In this document: positions 50,260-59,512 of the stretch, piece after piece | How positions within the stretch are numbered: the first letter of the stretch is position 1 | How the letters are laid out: the number at the start of each line of letters is the position of its first letter | DNA from: Streptomyces endocoffeicus | GTDB taxonomy: Bacteria > Actinomycetota > Actinomycetes > Streptomycetales > Streptomycetaceae | DNA: 64,000 nt | NCBI RefSeq assembly: GCF_016741935.1 | Contig: NZ_JAERRG010000005.1 | Span: 1 to 64,000, forward strand | Direction of reading: 5' to 3' | The notes under the pieces: generated by a model | Databases searched by the model: none | What the model saw: only the letters and a program-made list of their open reading frames with translations | Told to the model about the DNA's origin: nothing | Program-made: the position numbers and the translations under genes

Positions 50260-52745
50260 CCGTGACCACCAACGCACCCTCGTCGGGCGGGGAGGCGGCG
50301 GTGCCGCGAGAAGATCTGGTCTCCGTCACGATCGATGGGATCGAGATCTCCGTCCCCAAGGGGACGCTGGTCATCCGCGCCGCCGAACTGCTCGGCATCG
50401 AGATCCCGCGGTTCTGCGACCATCCGCTCCTCGACCCGGCCGGCGCCTGCCGCCAGTGCATCGTCGAGGTGGAGGGCCAGCGCAAGCCGATGGCCTCCTG
50501 CACCATCACCTGCACCGACGGGATGGTGGTCAAGACGCAGCTCACCTCGCCGGTGGCCGAGAAGGCCCAGCGCGGGGTGATGGAGCTGCTGCTGATCAAC
50601 CACCCGCTGGACTGCCCGGTCTGCGACAAGGGCGGTGAATGCCCGCTGCAGAACCAGGCGATGAGCGCCGGACAGGCCGACAGCCGGTTCGAGGGTCAGA
50701 AGCGGACGTTCGCCAAGCCGGTCCCGATCTCGGCCCAGGTGCTGCTGGACCGCGAGCGCTGTGTGCTGTGCGCGCGCTGCACCCGCTTCTCCAACCAGAT
50801 CGCGGGCGACCCGATGATCGAGCTGCTGGAGCGGGGCGCGCTGCAGCAGGTGGGCACCGGCGAGGGCGACCCGTTCGAGTCGTACTTCTCCGGCAACACC
50901 ATCCAGATCTGCCCGGTGGGCGCACTGACCTCGGCGGCGTACCGCTTCCGCTCCCGCCCCTTCGACCTCGTCTCCTCGCCGAGTGTGTGCGAGCACTGCG
51001 CGGGCGGCTGCGCCACCCGCACCGACCACCGGCGCGGCAAGGTCATGCGGCGGCTGGCGGCGGACGACCCCGAGGTGAACGAGGAGTGGATCTGCGACAA
51101 GGGCCGCTTCGGCTTCCGCTACGCCCAGCTGCCGGAGCGGCTCAGCACCCCGCTGGTGCGCGACCGCGAGACGGGGGAGCTGCAGCCGGCGAGCTGGCCC
51201 GAGGCGCTCGACGCGGCGGCCGAGGGGCTCAGCATGGCGCGCGGCCGCACCGGCGTGCTCACCGGCGGCCGGCTGACCGTCGAGGAGGCCTACGCCTACG
51301 CGAAGTTCGCGCGGCTCGCCCTGGACACCAACGACATCGACTTCCGGGCCCGTCTCCACAGCGATGAGGAGGCCGACTTCCTGGCCACCCACATCGCGGG
51401 CCGGGGGCGTGACCTGGACGGTGGCGGACTCACCTACACCGCGCTGGAGAAGGCCCCGGCGGTGCTGCTGGTGGGCTTCGAGTCGGAGGAGGAGTCGCCC
51501 GGCGTCTTCCTGCGGCTGCGCAAGGCGCACCGCAAGCACGGACAGCGCACCTTCTCGCTGGCCACCCACGCCACCCGGGGTCTTGAGAAGGCGGGCGGCA
51601 CCCTGCTGCCGGCCGCCCCCGGCACCGAGACCGAGTGGCTGGACGCCATCGCGGGCCGCACCGGTCTGGACGAGGGCGGGGAGCGGGCCGCCGAGGCGCT
51701 GCGCGAAGAGGGCGCGGTGATCATCGTCGGCGAGCGGCTGGCGTCCGTGGCCGGCGGGCTCACCGCCGCCGTACGGGCCGCCGCCGCCACCGGGGCCACG
51801 CTCGCCTGGATTCCGCGCCGGGCGGGGGAGCGGGGCGCGATCGAGGCGGGTGCGCTCCCCGGGCTGCTGCCCGGCGGCCGCCCGGCCCATGACCCGCGGG
51901 CCCGCGAGGAGGTCTCCTCCGTCTGGGGCACCGTCGACCTGCCGCACCAGGTGGGCCGGGACACCGGCCAGATCATCGAGGCCGCGGCCGTCGGCGGGCT
52001 CGGCGCGCTGCTGGTCGCGGGCGTCGAGGTCGCCGACCTGCCCGATCCCGCGCGGGCCCTGGAGGCCCTGGACGCGGTGGACTTCGTGGTCAGCCTGGAG
52101 CAGCGGCCCTCGGAGGTCACCGAGCGGGCCGATGTGGTGCTGCCGGTCGCGGCGGTCGTCGAGAAGTCCGGCACCTTCCTCAACTGGGAAGGCCGGGCCC
52201 GGCCGTTCGAGGCCGCGCTCAAGCCCGACCAGATGACCCGCCGCCACACCCTCCCGGACGCCCGGGTGCTGCATATGCTGGCCGACGCGCTGGACGCCCC
52301 CCTGGACCTGCCGGACGTCGAGGCCGTACGCGCCGAGATGACCCGGCTGGGCACCTGGCAGGGCCCGCGCGCCACCGCCTCGCTGGAGACGGGCGGTCCG
52401 CTGCCCCGGCCGGCCGAGGGCGAGGCGGTCCTCGCCGGCCACCGGCTGCTGCTCGACCAGGGCCGGCTCCAGGACGGCGATCCGGCCCTGGCCGGGACCC
52501 GCCACGCGGCCGTGGCCCGGCTGTCGGCGGCCACGGCGGGCGAGGCGGGGGTCGAGGACGGCCAACTCGTCCGCGTCACCGGCCCGGCCGGCTCGGTCCA
52601 GCTGCCGCTGAGCGTCACCGCGATGCCCGACCGGGTGGTCTGGCTGCCGCTGGCCTCCGTCGGCGGCGGTGTCCAGCGCGATCTGGGGGCCCGCCCCGGC
52701 GATGTCGTGACGATCACTGCCCCCGCGACGGAGGTGACCCAGTGA
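50256..52745 (+). CDS. nuoG: NADH-quinone oxidoreductase subunit G
   Basis: The 829-residue subunit carries several Fe-S clusters: N1b by C54, C65, C68 and C82; then NHPLDCPVCDKGGECPLQN and CVLCARCTRF for the 4Fe-4S pair, with ICPVGALTS. The extra N7-type cluster motif CEHCAGGC with a later Cys in EEWICDKGRFG is also present. A molybdopterin-oxidoreductase-like domain follows without active-site residues, as is normal. ATG overlaps the nuoF stop. Confidence 0.97.
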   Translation: MTVTTNAPSSGGEAAVPREDLVSVTIDGIEISVPKGTLVIRAAELLGIEIPRFCDHPLLDPAGACRQCIVEVEGQRKPMASCTITCTDGMVVKTQLTSPVAEKAQRGVMELLLINHPLDCPVCDKGGECPLQNQAMSAGQADSRFEGQKRTFAKPVPISAQVLLDRERCVLCARCTRFSNQIAGDPMIELLERGALQQVGTGEGDPFESYFSGNTIQICPVGALTSAAYRFRSRPFDLVSSPSVCEHCAGGCATRTDHRRGKVMRRLAADDPEVNEEWICDKGRFGFRYAQLPERLSTPLVRDRETGELQPASWPEALDAAAEGLSMARGRTGVLTGGRLTVEEAYAYAKFARLALDTNDIDFRARLHSDEEADFLATHIAGRGRDLDGGGLTYTALEKAPAVLLVGFESEEESPGVFLRLRKAHRKHGQRTFSLATHATRGLEKAGGTLLPAAPGTETEWLDAIAGRTGLDEGGERAAEALREEGAVIIVGERLASVAGGLTAAVRAAAATGATLAWIPRRAGERGAIEAGALPGLLPGGRPAHDPRAREEVSSVWGTVDLPHQVGRDTGQIIEAAAVGGLGALLVAGVEVADLPDPARALEALDAVDFVVSLEQRPSEVTERADVVLPVAAVVEKSGTFLNWEGRARPFEAALKPDQMTRRHTLPDARVLHMLADALDAPLDLPDVEAVRAEMTRLGTWQGPRATASLETGGPLPRPAEGEAVLAGHRLLLDQGRLQDGDPALAGTRHAAVARLSAATAGEAGVEDGQLVRVTGPAGSVQLPLSVTAMPDRVVWLPLASVGGGVQRDLGARPGDVVTITAPATEVTQ

Positions 52746-54097
52746 GGATTCTCGCCGCAGAGGACCTGTCGATGTTCGGCACCGACCCGTGGTGGCTGGT
52801 GCTGATCAAGGCCGTCTTCTGCTTCGCGTTCCTGATGGTGACCGTGCTGATCTCCATCGTCATGGAGCGCAAGGTGGTCGGCTGGATGCAGCTGCGCATC
52901 GGGCCCAACCGGCACGGCCCCTGGGGCATGCTCCAGTCCCTCGCGGACGGCGTGAAGCTGATGCTCAAGGAGGACGTGGTCGTCAAGGGCGCGGACAAGG
53001 TGGTCTACGTCCTGGCGCCGGTCGTCGCGGCCATCCCCGCCTTCATGGCGGTCGCGGTGATGCCGTTCGGCCCGGCCGGCGGCGAGGTCTCGGTCTTCGG
53101 GCACCGCACCGCGATGCAGCTGACCGATCTGCCGATCGCCGTCCTCTACATCCTCGCCACCGCCTCGGTCGGCATCTACGGCATCGTGCTGGCGGGCTGG
53201 TCCTCCGGATCGACGTATCCGCTCCTGGGCGGCCTGCGCTCCTGCGCCCAGATGATCAGCTACGAGATCGCGATGGGGCTCTCCTTCGCGGCGGTCTTCC
53301 TCTACTCCGGGTCGATGTCGACCTCGCAGATCGTCGAATCGCAGCACGACCGCTGGTACGCGGTGCTGCTGCCGGTGTCGTTCCTCATCTACATCGTCTC
53401 GATGATCGGTGAGACCAACCGGGCGCCGTTCGACATGCCGGAGTCCGAGGGCGACCTGGTCGGCGGCTTCAACACCGAGTACTCCTCGATCAAGTTCGCG
53501 ATGTTCATGCTCGCCGAGTACATCAACATGGTCACCGTCTCGATGGTCGCCGTCACCCTCTTCCTCGGTGGCTGGCGGGCGCCCTGGCCGATCAGCACCT
53601 TCTGGGAGGGCGCCAACCACGGCTGGTGGCCGATGCTGTGGTTCGTCGGCAAGGTCGTCACCTCGCTGTTCGTCTTCATCTGGGTGCGCGGCACGCTTCC
53701 GCGGGTGCGCTACGACCAGTTCATGAAGCTGGGCTGGAAGGTGCTCATCCCGATCTCGATGGTCTGGCTGATGCTGGTCGCCACCGTCCGGGCGCTGCGC
53801 AACGAGAACTACGACTACCAGGACATCGTGCTCTACGTGGGCAGCGCGGTGATCGCGCTGCTGCTGCTGTCCTTCGTGGTCGACTTCTTCCGCGACCGTT
53901 CGGCGCAGGCCGAGGCCGGAGCGGAACAGGGACCGGAGCCCGCCTTCGATCCGATGGCGGGAGGTTTCCCGGTGCCTCCGCTGCCCGGCCAGACCTTGCC
54001 GCCCGTCCCCCGCCGACGTCCGCGCACCGAGCGTGAGTTGATTGTCAGTGGTGGCCCCGACACTGTCAGTGACGGAAAGGAGGCCGACGGTGTCTGA
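52742..54097 (+). CDS. nuoH: NADH-quinone oxidoreductase subunit H
   Basis: The 451-residue membrane subunit has eight helices and the conserved ERKVVGWMQLRIGPNRHGPW, EINRAPFD-like motif GETNRAPFDMPESEGDLVGG, and GTLPRVRYDQFMKLGWKVLI. It joins the quinone tunnel to the membrane arm. The C-terminal 75 residues are a Pro-rich cytoplasmic tail. GTG overlaps the nuoG stop. Confidence 0.97.
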   Translation: MRILAAEDLSMFGTDPWWLVLIKAVFCFAFLMVTVLISIVMERKVVGWMQLRIGPNRHGPWGMLQSLADGVKLMLKEDVVVKGADKVVYVLAPVVAAIPAFMAVAVMPFGPAGGEVSVFGHRTAMQLTDLPIAVLYILATASVGIYGIVLAGWSSGSTYPLLGGLRSCAQMISYEIAMGLSFAAVFLYSGSMSTSQIVESQHDRWYAVLLPVSFLIYIVSMIGETNRAPFDMPESEGDLVGGFNTEYSSIKFAMFMLAEYINMVTVSMVAVTLFLGGWRAPWPISTFWEGANHGWWPMLWFVGKVVTSLFVFIWVRGTLPRVRYDQFMKLGWKVLIPISMVWLMLVATVRALRNENYDYQDIVLYVGSAVIALLLLSFVVDFFRDRSAQAEAGAEQGPEPAFDPMAGGFPVPPLPGQTLPPVPRRRPRTERELIVSGGPDTVSDGKEADGV

Positions 54098-54716
54098 CTT
54101 CCAGAATCCGGTGGCCGGCTTCGGCGTGACCTTCAAGGCCATGTTCAAGAAGCGGCTCACCGAACAGTACCCAGAGGTGAAGAAGCCCACCGCGCCCCGC
54201 TTCCACGGACGCCACCAGCTCAACCGGCACCCGGACGGGCTGGAGAAGTGCATCGGCTGCGAGCTGTGCGCCTGGGCCTGCCCCGCCGACGCGATCTATG
54301 TGGAGGGCGCGGACAACACCGACGAGGAGCGCTACTCGCCCGGTGAGCGCTACGGCCGCGTCTACCAGATCAACTATCTGCGCTGCATCCTGTGCGGCCT
54401 GTGCGTCGAGGCGTGCCCCACCCGGGCGCTGACCATGACCAATGAGTACGAGCTCGCCGACCGCAGCCGCGAATCGCTCATCTACACCAAGGAGGAGCTG
54501 CTCGCGGGCCTCGAGGACGGGATGGTCGACTCCCCGCACGCCATCTACCCCGGCACCGACGAGCAGGACTACTACCGGGGCCTGGTGACCGAGGCCGCGC
54601 CCGGCACCACCCAGCAGGTCGCGGTCAGCAAGGGCGAGACCCCGTCCGACCAGGCCGCGGGGAACGAGGAGTCGCAGGAGGGGCAGCAGGAGCGGCAGCA
54701 GGGGGTGCAGGCATGA
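54090..54716 (+). CDS. nuoI: NADH-quinone oxidoreductase subunit I
   Basis: The 208-residue subunit has two [4Fe-4S] motifs: C54, C57, C60, C64 (EKCIGCELCAWAC) and C99, C102, C105, C109 (RCILCGLCVEAC), for N6a and N6b. The GTG at 54090 has AAAGGAGG 6 bases upstream, and 8 bases of overlap with nuoH. A Gln/Glu tail ends the protein. Confidence 0.97.
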   Translation: MSDFQNPVAGFGVTFKAMFKKRLTEQYPEVKKPTAPRFHGRHQLNRHPDGLEKCIGCELCAWACPADAIYVEGADNTDEERYSPGERYGRVYQINYLRCILCGLCVEACPTRALTMTNEYELADRSRESLIYTKEELLAGLEDGMVDSPHAIYPGTDEQDYYRGLVTEAAPGTTQQVAVSKGETPSDQAAGNEESQEGQQERQQGVQA

Positions 54717-55636
54717 GCGGCGCTCTGGCCGCGGCGGCCTCCACCACCTCCACCGGTGAGGCCCTCCAGTTCTGGGTGCTCGGCACCGTGGCCGTGATCG
54801 GCGCGCTGTGCACGATCCTGATGCACAAGGCCGTGCACAGCGCCCTGTGCCTGGCGGGCACCATGATCGTCCTGGCGGTCTTCTACCTCGCCAACGGCGC
54901 GTACTTCCTGGGCGTCGTCCAGATCGTCGTCTACACCGGCGCGATCATGATGCTCTTCCTCTTCGTGGTGATGCTGGTCGGTGTCACCGCCGCCGACTCC
55001 CTCAAGGAGACCCTGAAGGGGCAGCGCTGGCTCGCCGCCCTCTGCGGGCTCGGCTTCGGCATCCTGCTGTGCGCCGGGATCGGCAATGCCTCGCTGAAGA
55101 CGTGGAACGGCCTGGGCCAGGCCAACTCCGGCGGGAATGTGGAGGGCCTGGCGTCGCTGATCTTCACCAAGTACGTCTTCGCCTTCGAGATCACCGGCGC
55201 GCTGCTGATCACCGCGGCGGTCGGCGCGATGGTGCTGACCCACCGCGAGCGCACCGAGCGGGCCCGCACCCAGCGCGAGCAGTCCGAGGCGCGGGTGCGC
55301 ACCGGCCGGAACGTGCCGCCGCTGCCGGCTCCCGGTGTGTACGCGCGGCACAACGCGGTGGACATCCCCGGCCTGCTGCCCGACGGCACCCCGTCCGACC
55401 TCACCGTCAACGCCACGCTGCGCGGCCGCGGTCAGATCCGGGACGTCTCCAGCGAGGCGCTGGCCGAGCTGGCGGCGCTGGAACAGCGCTCGCAGCGCTG
55501 GCTGGGCCGGAAGGGGAACGGGACCGGCAAGCCGTCCGGGGGCGCCGGGACGCCCGGCACCTCCGGGAACGGTGAAAACGGCGAAGACGGCGAGAACGCG
55601 GGCAGTGCGCCGAATCCGAGGGGAGTCGCCAAGTGA
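54713..55636 (+). CDS. nuoJ: NADH-quinone oxidoreductase subunit J
   Basis: The 307-residue subunit has five helices in the first 190 residues, including LAGTMIVLAVFYLANGAYFL and VYTGAIMMLFLFVVMLVG. The last 110 residues are charged, then Gly/Asn/Glu-rich, and are an unusual extension compared with about 180 residues in many bacteria. ATG overlaps nuoI. Confidence 0.96.
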   Translation: MSGALAAAASTTSTGEALQFWVLGTVAVIGALCTILMHKAVHSALCLAGTMIVLAVFYLANGAYFLGVVQIVVYTGAIMMLFLFVVMLVGVTAADSLKETLKGQRWLAALCGLGFGILLCAGIGNASLKTWNGLGQANSGGNVEGLASLIFTKYVFAFEITGALLITAAVGAMVLTHRERTERARTQREQSEARVRTGRNVPPLPAPGVYARHNAVDIPGLLPDGTPSDLTVNATLRGRGQIRDVSSEALAELAALEQRSQRWLGRKGNGTGKPSGGAGTPGTSGNGENGEDGENAGSAPNPRGVAK

Positions 55637-55932
55637 ATCCGGTCAACTACCTCTACCTGGCCGCCCTGTTGTTCACCATTGGTGCGGCCGGCGTCGTCAT
55701 CAGGCGGAACGCGATCGTCCTCTTCATGTGCGTCGAGCTGATGCTGAACGCGTGCAACCTGGCGTTCGTCACCTTCTCCCGGCTGCACGGCAATCTCGAC
55801 GGCCAGATCATCGCCTTCTTCACGATGGTCGTGGCCGCGGCGGAGGTTGTGGTCGGTCTCGCGATCATCGTGACCGTCTTCCGCTCCCGCCACTCGGCCT
55901 CGGTCGACGACGCCAGCCTGATGAAGCTCTAG
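55633..55932 (+). CDS. nuoK: NADH-quinone oxidoreductase subunit K
   Basis: The 99-residue subunit has three helices with the proton-path Glu residues in CVELMLNACNLAFV and VAAAEVVVGLAIIV. GTG overlaps the nuoJ stop by 4 bases. Confidence 0.97.
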   Translation: MNPVNYLYLAALLFTIGAAGVVIRRNAIVLFMCVELMLNACNLAFVTFSRLHGNLDGQIIAFFTMVVAAAEVVVGLAIIVTVFRSRHSASVDDASLMKL

Positions 55933-55948
55933 AAGGGGTCGCGTTCAA

Positions 55949-57844
55949 GTGGAGAACCTCATCGGATTGCTTGTCGCGATCCCGCTGCTCGGCGCGGCCC
56001 TGCTGCTGTGCGGAGGGCGGCGGCTGGACGGCAAGGGCCACTACATCGGCACCGTGCTCGCCGCCGCCTCCTTCGCCATCGGCGCGGTGCTCTTCGCCGA
56101 CATGCTCGGCCGCGGCGAGCACGACCGGGCCCTGCACAGCAAGGTCTTCAGCTGGATCCCGGTGGGCGGCTTCCGCGCGGACGTCGCCTTCCAGCTCGAC
56201 CAGCTGTCCATGACCTTCGTCCTGCTGATCACCGGTGTGGGCACGCTGATCCACATCTACTCGATCGGCTATATGGAGCACGACGAGCGCCGCCGCCGCT
56301 TCTTCGGCTATCTCAATCTCTTCCTCGCGGCCATGCTGCTGCTCGTCCTCGCCGACAACTACCTGCTGCTGTACGTCGGCTGGGAGGGCGTCGGCCTCGC
56401 CTCGTACCTGCTCATCGGCTTCTGGCAGCACAAGCCCAGCGCGGCCACGGCGGCGAAGAAGGCGTTCATCGTCAACCGCGTCGGCGACGTGGGCCTGTCG
56501 ATCGCGATCATGCTGATGTTCACGACGTTCGGCACCTTCACCTTCGCCCCAGTGCTGACGAACGCGGACCACGCGAGCGAGGGCAAGCTCACCGCGATCG
56601 GGCTGATGCTGCTCCTCGCGGCCTGCGGCAAGTCGGCCCAGGTGCCGCTGCAGTCCTGGCTCGGGGACGCGATGGAGGGCCCGACCCCGGTCTCGGCCCT
56701 GATCCACGCGGCGACCATGGTGACCGCGGGCGTGTATCTGATCACCCGCTCCGGCGCGATCTTCAACGCCGCGCCGGACGCCCAGGCCGCGGTGGTCGCG
56801 GTCGGCGCGGTCACGCTCCTGTTCGGTGCGATCGTCGGTTGTGCCAAGGACGACATCAAGAAGGCCCTGGCCGGGTCCACCATGTCCCAGATCGGCTACA
56901 TGATCCTGGCCGCCGGGCTCGGCCCGATCGGCTATGTCTTCGCGATCATGCACCTGGTGACCCACGGCTTCTTCAAGGCGGGGCTCTTCCTCGGGGCCGG
57001 TTCGGTCATGCACGCCATGAACGACGAGGTCGACATGCGCAAGTACGGTGGTCTGCGGAAGTACATGCCGGTCACCTTCATCACCTTCGGGCTCGGCTAT
57101 CTCGCGATCATCGGCTTCCCCGGGCTGTCCGGCTTCTGGTCCAAGGACAAGATCATCGAGGCGGCGTTCGCCAAGGGCGGCACCGAGGGCTGGATCCTCG
57201 GCGGCGCGGCCCTGCTGGGCGCGGCCATCACCGCGTACTACATGACGCGGGTGATGCTGCTGACCTTCTTCGGCGAGAAGCGCTGGGTGCCGGACGAGGA
57301 GGGCCACGAGCCGCATCCGCACGAGTCGCCCTCGTCCATGACCATCCCCATGATCGTCCTGGCCGTGGGATCGGTCTTCGCGGGCGGGCTGTTCAGCGTC
57401 AACGACGCGTTCCTGAAGTGGCTGGAGCCGGTCACCGGCCACAGCCACGGCGACTCCCCGCTCAGCGCCGCGGCGGTCACCGGCGGGACGATGGTGGTGC
57501 TGCTGATCGGTGTCGCCCTCGCCTGGGCGCAGTACGGGCGTCGGCCGGTGCCGCGCACCGCCCCCCGCGGATCCCTGCTCACCCGGGCCGCCCGGCGGGA
57601 TCTGCTCCAGGACGACTTCAACCATGTCGCACTCGTCAAACCAGGCCAGTACCTGACCCGCGGTCTGGTCTATGTCGACCACAAGCTGGTCGACGGGGTG
57701 GTCAACGGCACCGCGGCCTCCGTCGGCGGGCTCTCCGGCCGGCTGCGAAAGCTGCAGAACGGCTATGCCCGTACGTACGCGGTCTCGATGTTCGGCGGTA
57801 CGGCGGTGCTCATCGCCGCGACCCTGCTGATGAGGGCGGTCTGA
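55949..57844 (+). CDS. nuoL: NADH-quinone oxidoreductase subunit L
   Basis: The 631-residue proton-pumping subunit has about 16 helices. Conserved parts include WEGVGLASYLLIGFW, KSAQVPLQSWLGDAMEGPTPVSAL and HLVTHGFFKAGLFLGAGSVMH, with the Lys and Glu of the antiporter channel. GTG 55949 follows AAGGGG. It lies at the far end of the membrane arm. Confidence 0.97.
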   Translation: MENLIGLLVAIPLLGAALLLCGGRRLDGKGHYIGTVLAAASFAIGAVLFADMLGRGEHDRALHSKVFSWIPVGGFRADVAFQLDQLSMTFVLLITGVGTLIHIYSIGYMEHDERRRRFFGYLNLFLAAMLLLVLADNYLLLYVGWEGVGLASYLLIGFWQHKPSAATAAKKAFIVNRVGDVGLSIAIMLMFTTFGTFTFAPVLTNADHASEGKLTAIGLMLLLAACGKSAQVPLQSWLGDAMEGPTPVSALIHAATMVTAGVYLITRSGAIFNAAPDAQAAVVAVGAVTLLFGAIVGCAKDDIKKALAGSTMSQIGYMILAAGLGPIGYVFAIMHLVTHGFFKAGLFLGAGSVMHAMNDEVDMRKYGGLRKYMPVTFITFGLGYLAIIGFPGLSGFWSKDKIIEAAFAKGGTEGWILGGAALLGAAITAYYMTRVMLLTFFGEKRWVPDEEGHEPHPHESPSSMTIPMIVLAVGSVFAGGLFSVNDAFLKWLEPVTGHSHGDSPLSAAAVTGGTMVVLLIGVALAWAQYGRRPVPRTAPRGSLLTRAARRDLLQDDFNHVALVKPGQYLTRGLVYVDHKLVDGVVNGTAASVGGLSGRLRKLQNGYARTYAVSMFGGTAVLIAATLLMRAV

Positions 57845-57847
57845 GTC

Positions 57848-59512
57848 ATGTCATTTCCCCTGCTGACGGCCACGGCCGTGGTGCCCGCGCTCGGCGCGGT
57901 CGTCACCGCCGCCGTGCCCGCCGCCCAGCGCGCCGCCGCCAAGTGGGTGGCGCTGGGCTTCTCCCTGCTCACGCTCGCCCTCGCCGCGGTCGTGCTGGTC
58001 CGCTTCGACCCCGGCGGCGCCCGCTTCCAGCTCACCGAATCCCACGCCTGGATCAAGGACTTCGGCGTCCGCTACGAACTGGGCGTGGACGGGATCGCGG
58101 TCGCGCTGATCGCGCTCACCGCGGTGCTCATCCCCTTCATCATCCTGGCGGGCTGGCATGACGCCGATCCGCTGGAGGGCGCCCGCCCCAACAGCCGCTG
58201 GCGGCCCACTCAGGGCTTCTTCGCGCTGATCCTGATGGTCGAGGCGATGGTGGTGATCTCCTTCGAGGCCACCGATGTCTTCCTCTTCTACATCTTCTTC
58301 GAGGCCATGCTGATCCCGATGTACTTCCTCATCGGGGGCTTCGGGGACCGGGCCGGGGGCCGCTCCGAGGAGGAGACGGCCACTCAGCGCTCGTACGCCG
58401 CGGTGAAGTTCCTGCTCTACAACCTGGCGGGCGGGCTGATCATGCTCGCCGCGGTGGTCGGTCTGTACGCGGTCACCGCCGATCAGCTCGGCACCGGCAC
58501 CTTCTCGCTCCAGGAGATCGTCCAGGCGCGGGCGGGCGGCCATCTGGACATGGCGTCCAGCACCGAGCGGCTGCTCTTCCTCGGCTTCTTCTTCGCCTTC
58601 GCGGTGAAGGCGCCGCTGTGGCCGCTGCACACCTGGCTGCCCAACGCGATGGGGGAGTCCACCGCCCCGGTCGCCGTGCTGATCACCGCGGTGGTCGACA
58701 AGGTCGGCACCTTCGCGATGCTCCGCTTCTGCCTCCAGCTCTTCCCGGAGGCCAGCAAGTGGGCCACCCCGGCGATCATGATCCTGGCGCTCATCAGCAT
58801 CATCTACGGGGCGCTGCTGGCGATCGGCCAGCGGGACATCAAGCGGCTGATCGCCTACGCCTCGATCTCCCACTTCGGCTTCATCATCCTGGGCATCTTC
58901 GCGATGACCACCCAGGGCCAGGGCGGCGCCACCCTCTACATGGTCAACCACGGCATCTCCACGGCCGCGCTGATGCTGGTGGCCGGGTTCCTGATCACGC
59001 GGCGCGGTTCGCGGCTCATCGCCGACTACGGCGGGGTGCAGAAGGTCGCCCCGGTGCTCGCCGGCACCTTCCTGATCGGCGGGCTCGCCACCCTCTCGCT
59101 GCCCGGACTCGCGCCGTTCATCAGCGAATTCCTGGTCCTGGTCGGCACGTTCAGCCGCTACCCGGCGTTCGGCGTGATCGCGACCGTCGGAATAGTGCTG
59201 GCGGCGCTCTACGTGCTGATCCTCTACCAACGCACCATGACCGGTCCGGTGAAGGCCGAGGTGCGGTCCATGCCCGATCTGCGGGTGCGTGAGCTGGTCG
59301 TCGTGGCCCCGCTCATCGCGCTGCTGATCTTCCTCGGGGTCTATCCGAAGCCGCTGGCCGACATCGTCAACCCGGCGGTCGACCACACCATGTCCGTGGT
59401 GGACAAGAAGGATCCCAAGCCCGATCACCCCGTCACCGACGCGGGCTGGTTCAGCTACAGCCCGAAGTCCGACGGTGCTTCCCACGACGGTCCTTCCGGA
59501 GGTGCCAAGTGA
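57848..59512 (+). CDS. nuoM: NADH-quinone oxidoreductase subunit M
   Basis: The 554-residue antiporter-like subunit has YFLIGGFG, FAVKAPLWPLHTWLPNAMGE and the SHFGFIILGIFAM helix. Channel Lys and Glu are present. ATG 57848 begins 3 bases after nuoL ends. Confidence 0.97.
   Translation: MSFPLLTATAVVPALGAVVTAAVPAAQRAAAKWVALGFSLLTLALAAVVLVRFDPGGARFQLTESHAWIKDFGVRYELGVDGIAVALIALTAVLIPFIILAGWHDADPLEGARPNSRWRPTQGFFALILMVEAMVVISFEATDVFLFYIFFEAMLIPMYFLIGGFGDRAGGRSEEETATQRSYAAVKFLLYNLAGGLIMLAAVVGLYAVTADQLGTGTFSLQEIVQARAGGHLDMASSTERLLFLGFFFAFAVKAPLWPLHTWLPNAMGESTAPVAVLITAVVDKVGTFAMLRFCLQLFPEASKWATPAIMILALISIIYGALLAIGQRDIKRLIAYASISHFGFIILGIFAMTTQGQGGATLYMVNHGISTAALMLVAGFLITRRGSRLIADYGGVQKVAPVLAGTFLIGGLATLSLPGLAPFISEFLVLVGTFSRYPAFGVIATVGIVLAALYVLILYQRTMTGPVKAEVRSMPDLRVRELVVVAPLIALLIFLGVYPKPLADIVNPAVDHTMSVVDKKDPKPDHPVTDAGWFSYSPKSDGASHDGPSGGAK

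Noticed and set aside
50238..54253. Long minus-strand frames opposite nuoG, nuoH and nuoI
   Set aside because: They mirror conserved nuo genes and give low-complexity proteins; such shadows are expected at this GC content.
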